The notes under the pieces are model-generated. The model made no database searches and was not told the DNA's origin. It was given only the letters and a program-made list of their open reading frames with translations. This document shows, in pieces, positions 63,998 to 64,000 of a stretch of DNA of 64,000 nucleotides. The position numbers and the translations under genes are program-made. Source of the stretch: Apoderus coryli (taxonomy: Eukaryota; Arthropoda; Insecta; Coleoptera; Attelabidae); the NCBI GenBank assembly GCA_911728435.2, contig OU452206.1:16708297-16772296 (forward strand), in the 5' to 3' direction. Numbering within the stretch: the stretch's first letter is position 1; the number at the start of each line of letters is the position of its first letter.

Positions 63998-64000
63998 GTA

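Noticed and set aside
1..64000. CRISPR arrays, operons or bacterial insertion sequences
   Set aside because: The direct repeats seen have transposon or satellite spacing, and all gene content is eukaryotic.

Overview
The window is AT-rich eukaryotic DNA made almost entirely of transposable-element remains. The mix (Jockey/CR1-like, RTE-like and R4-like LINEs, a Penelope-like element, a DD41D mariner, a Tc1-like element, MADF-coding PIF/Harbinger derivatives, a Crypton-like tyrosine recombinase, and many short sequences bounded by ACAGGGTG boxes) fits an arthropod, most likely an insect and perhaps a beetle. The species is inference only. I see no bacterial-type operon, CRISPR array, tRNA or rRNA gene.

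Layout. 1-16 kb: scattered LINE fragments, a Tc1-like remnant next to a MADF-coding Harbinger derivative, a decayed tandem array of about 112-bp units, and a small cassette at 15.2-16.3 kb (TATA box and a 94-codon ORF, flanked by two different direct repeats). 16.4-17.9 kb: the one host gene I can recognise, a two-exon gene on the minus strand for a divergent V-ATPase subunit F-like protein of 156 residues, with intact splice sites and a poly(A) signal. 18.9-20.1 kb: a 1.2-kb foldback. 21.3-36.1 kb: a tandem duplication of a 7,435-bp block with no difference that I could see; it carries a LINE with an altered RT motif, an R4-like fragment, a mariner, a tandem array of about 140-bp units and an RTE fragment. 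36.8-38.8 kb: a three-level nest, a MADF Harbinger derivative inside a LINE inside a mariner remnant.

39.7-45.9 kb: the most striking feature, two nearly identical Penelope-like elements joined head to head as a 6.2-kb palindrome with an 11-nt loop. A 14-bp target-site duplication indicates that the pair entered as one unit. One copy has an intact 832-residue RT plus GIY-YIG ORF; the other is broken by one extra base in a T run. 46-55 kb: noncoding dispersed repeats, a LINE fragment split by a foldback MITE, and no gene. 56-59.7 kb: a nearly complete LINE with an intact 928-residue endonuclease-RT ORF and the 3' part of ORF1. 60.1-61.1 kb: a Crypton-like recombinase gene with the catalytic residues still visible but with one stop and one frameshift. 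61.2-64 kb: a foldback MITE, one more LINE copy and an RTE 3' end.

Read together, the window records repeated insertion and nesting. The strongest candidates for something undescribed are the head-to-head Penelope dimer, five hairpins with a constant CCTGAAGA...GAAAC frame and covarying stems (hammerhead-like), the MADF-only Harbinger derivatives, and the 15.2-16.3 kb cassette beside the V-ATPase F paralog. All identifications come from reading the sequence; no database search was run.
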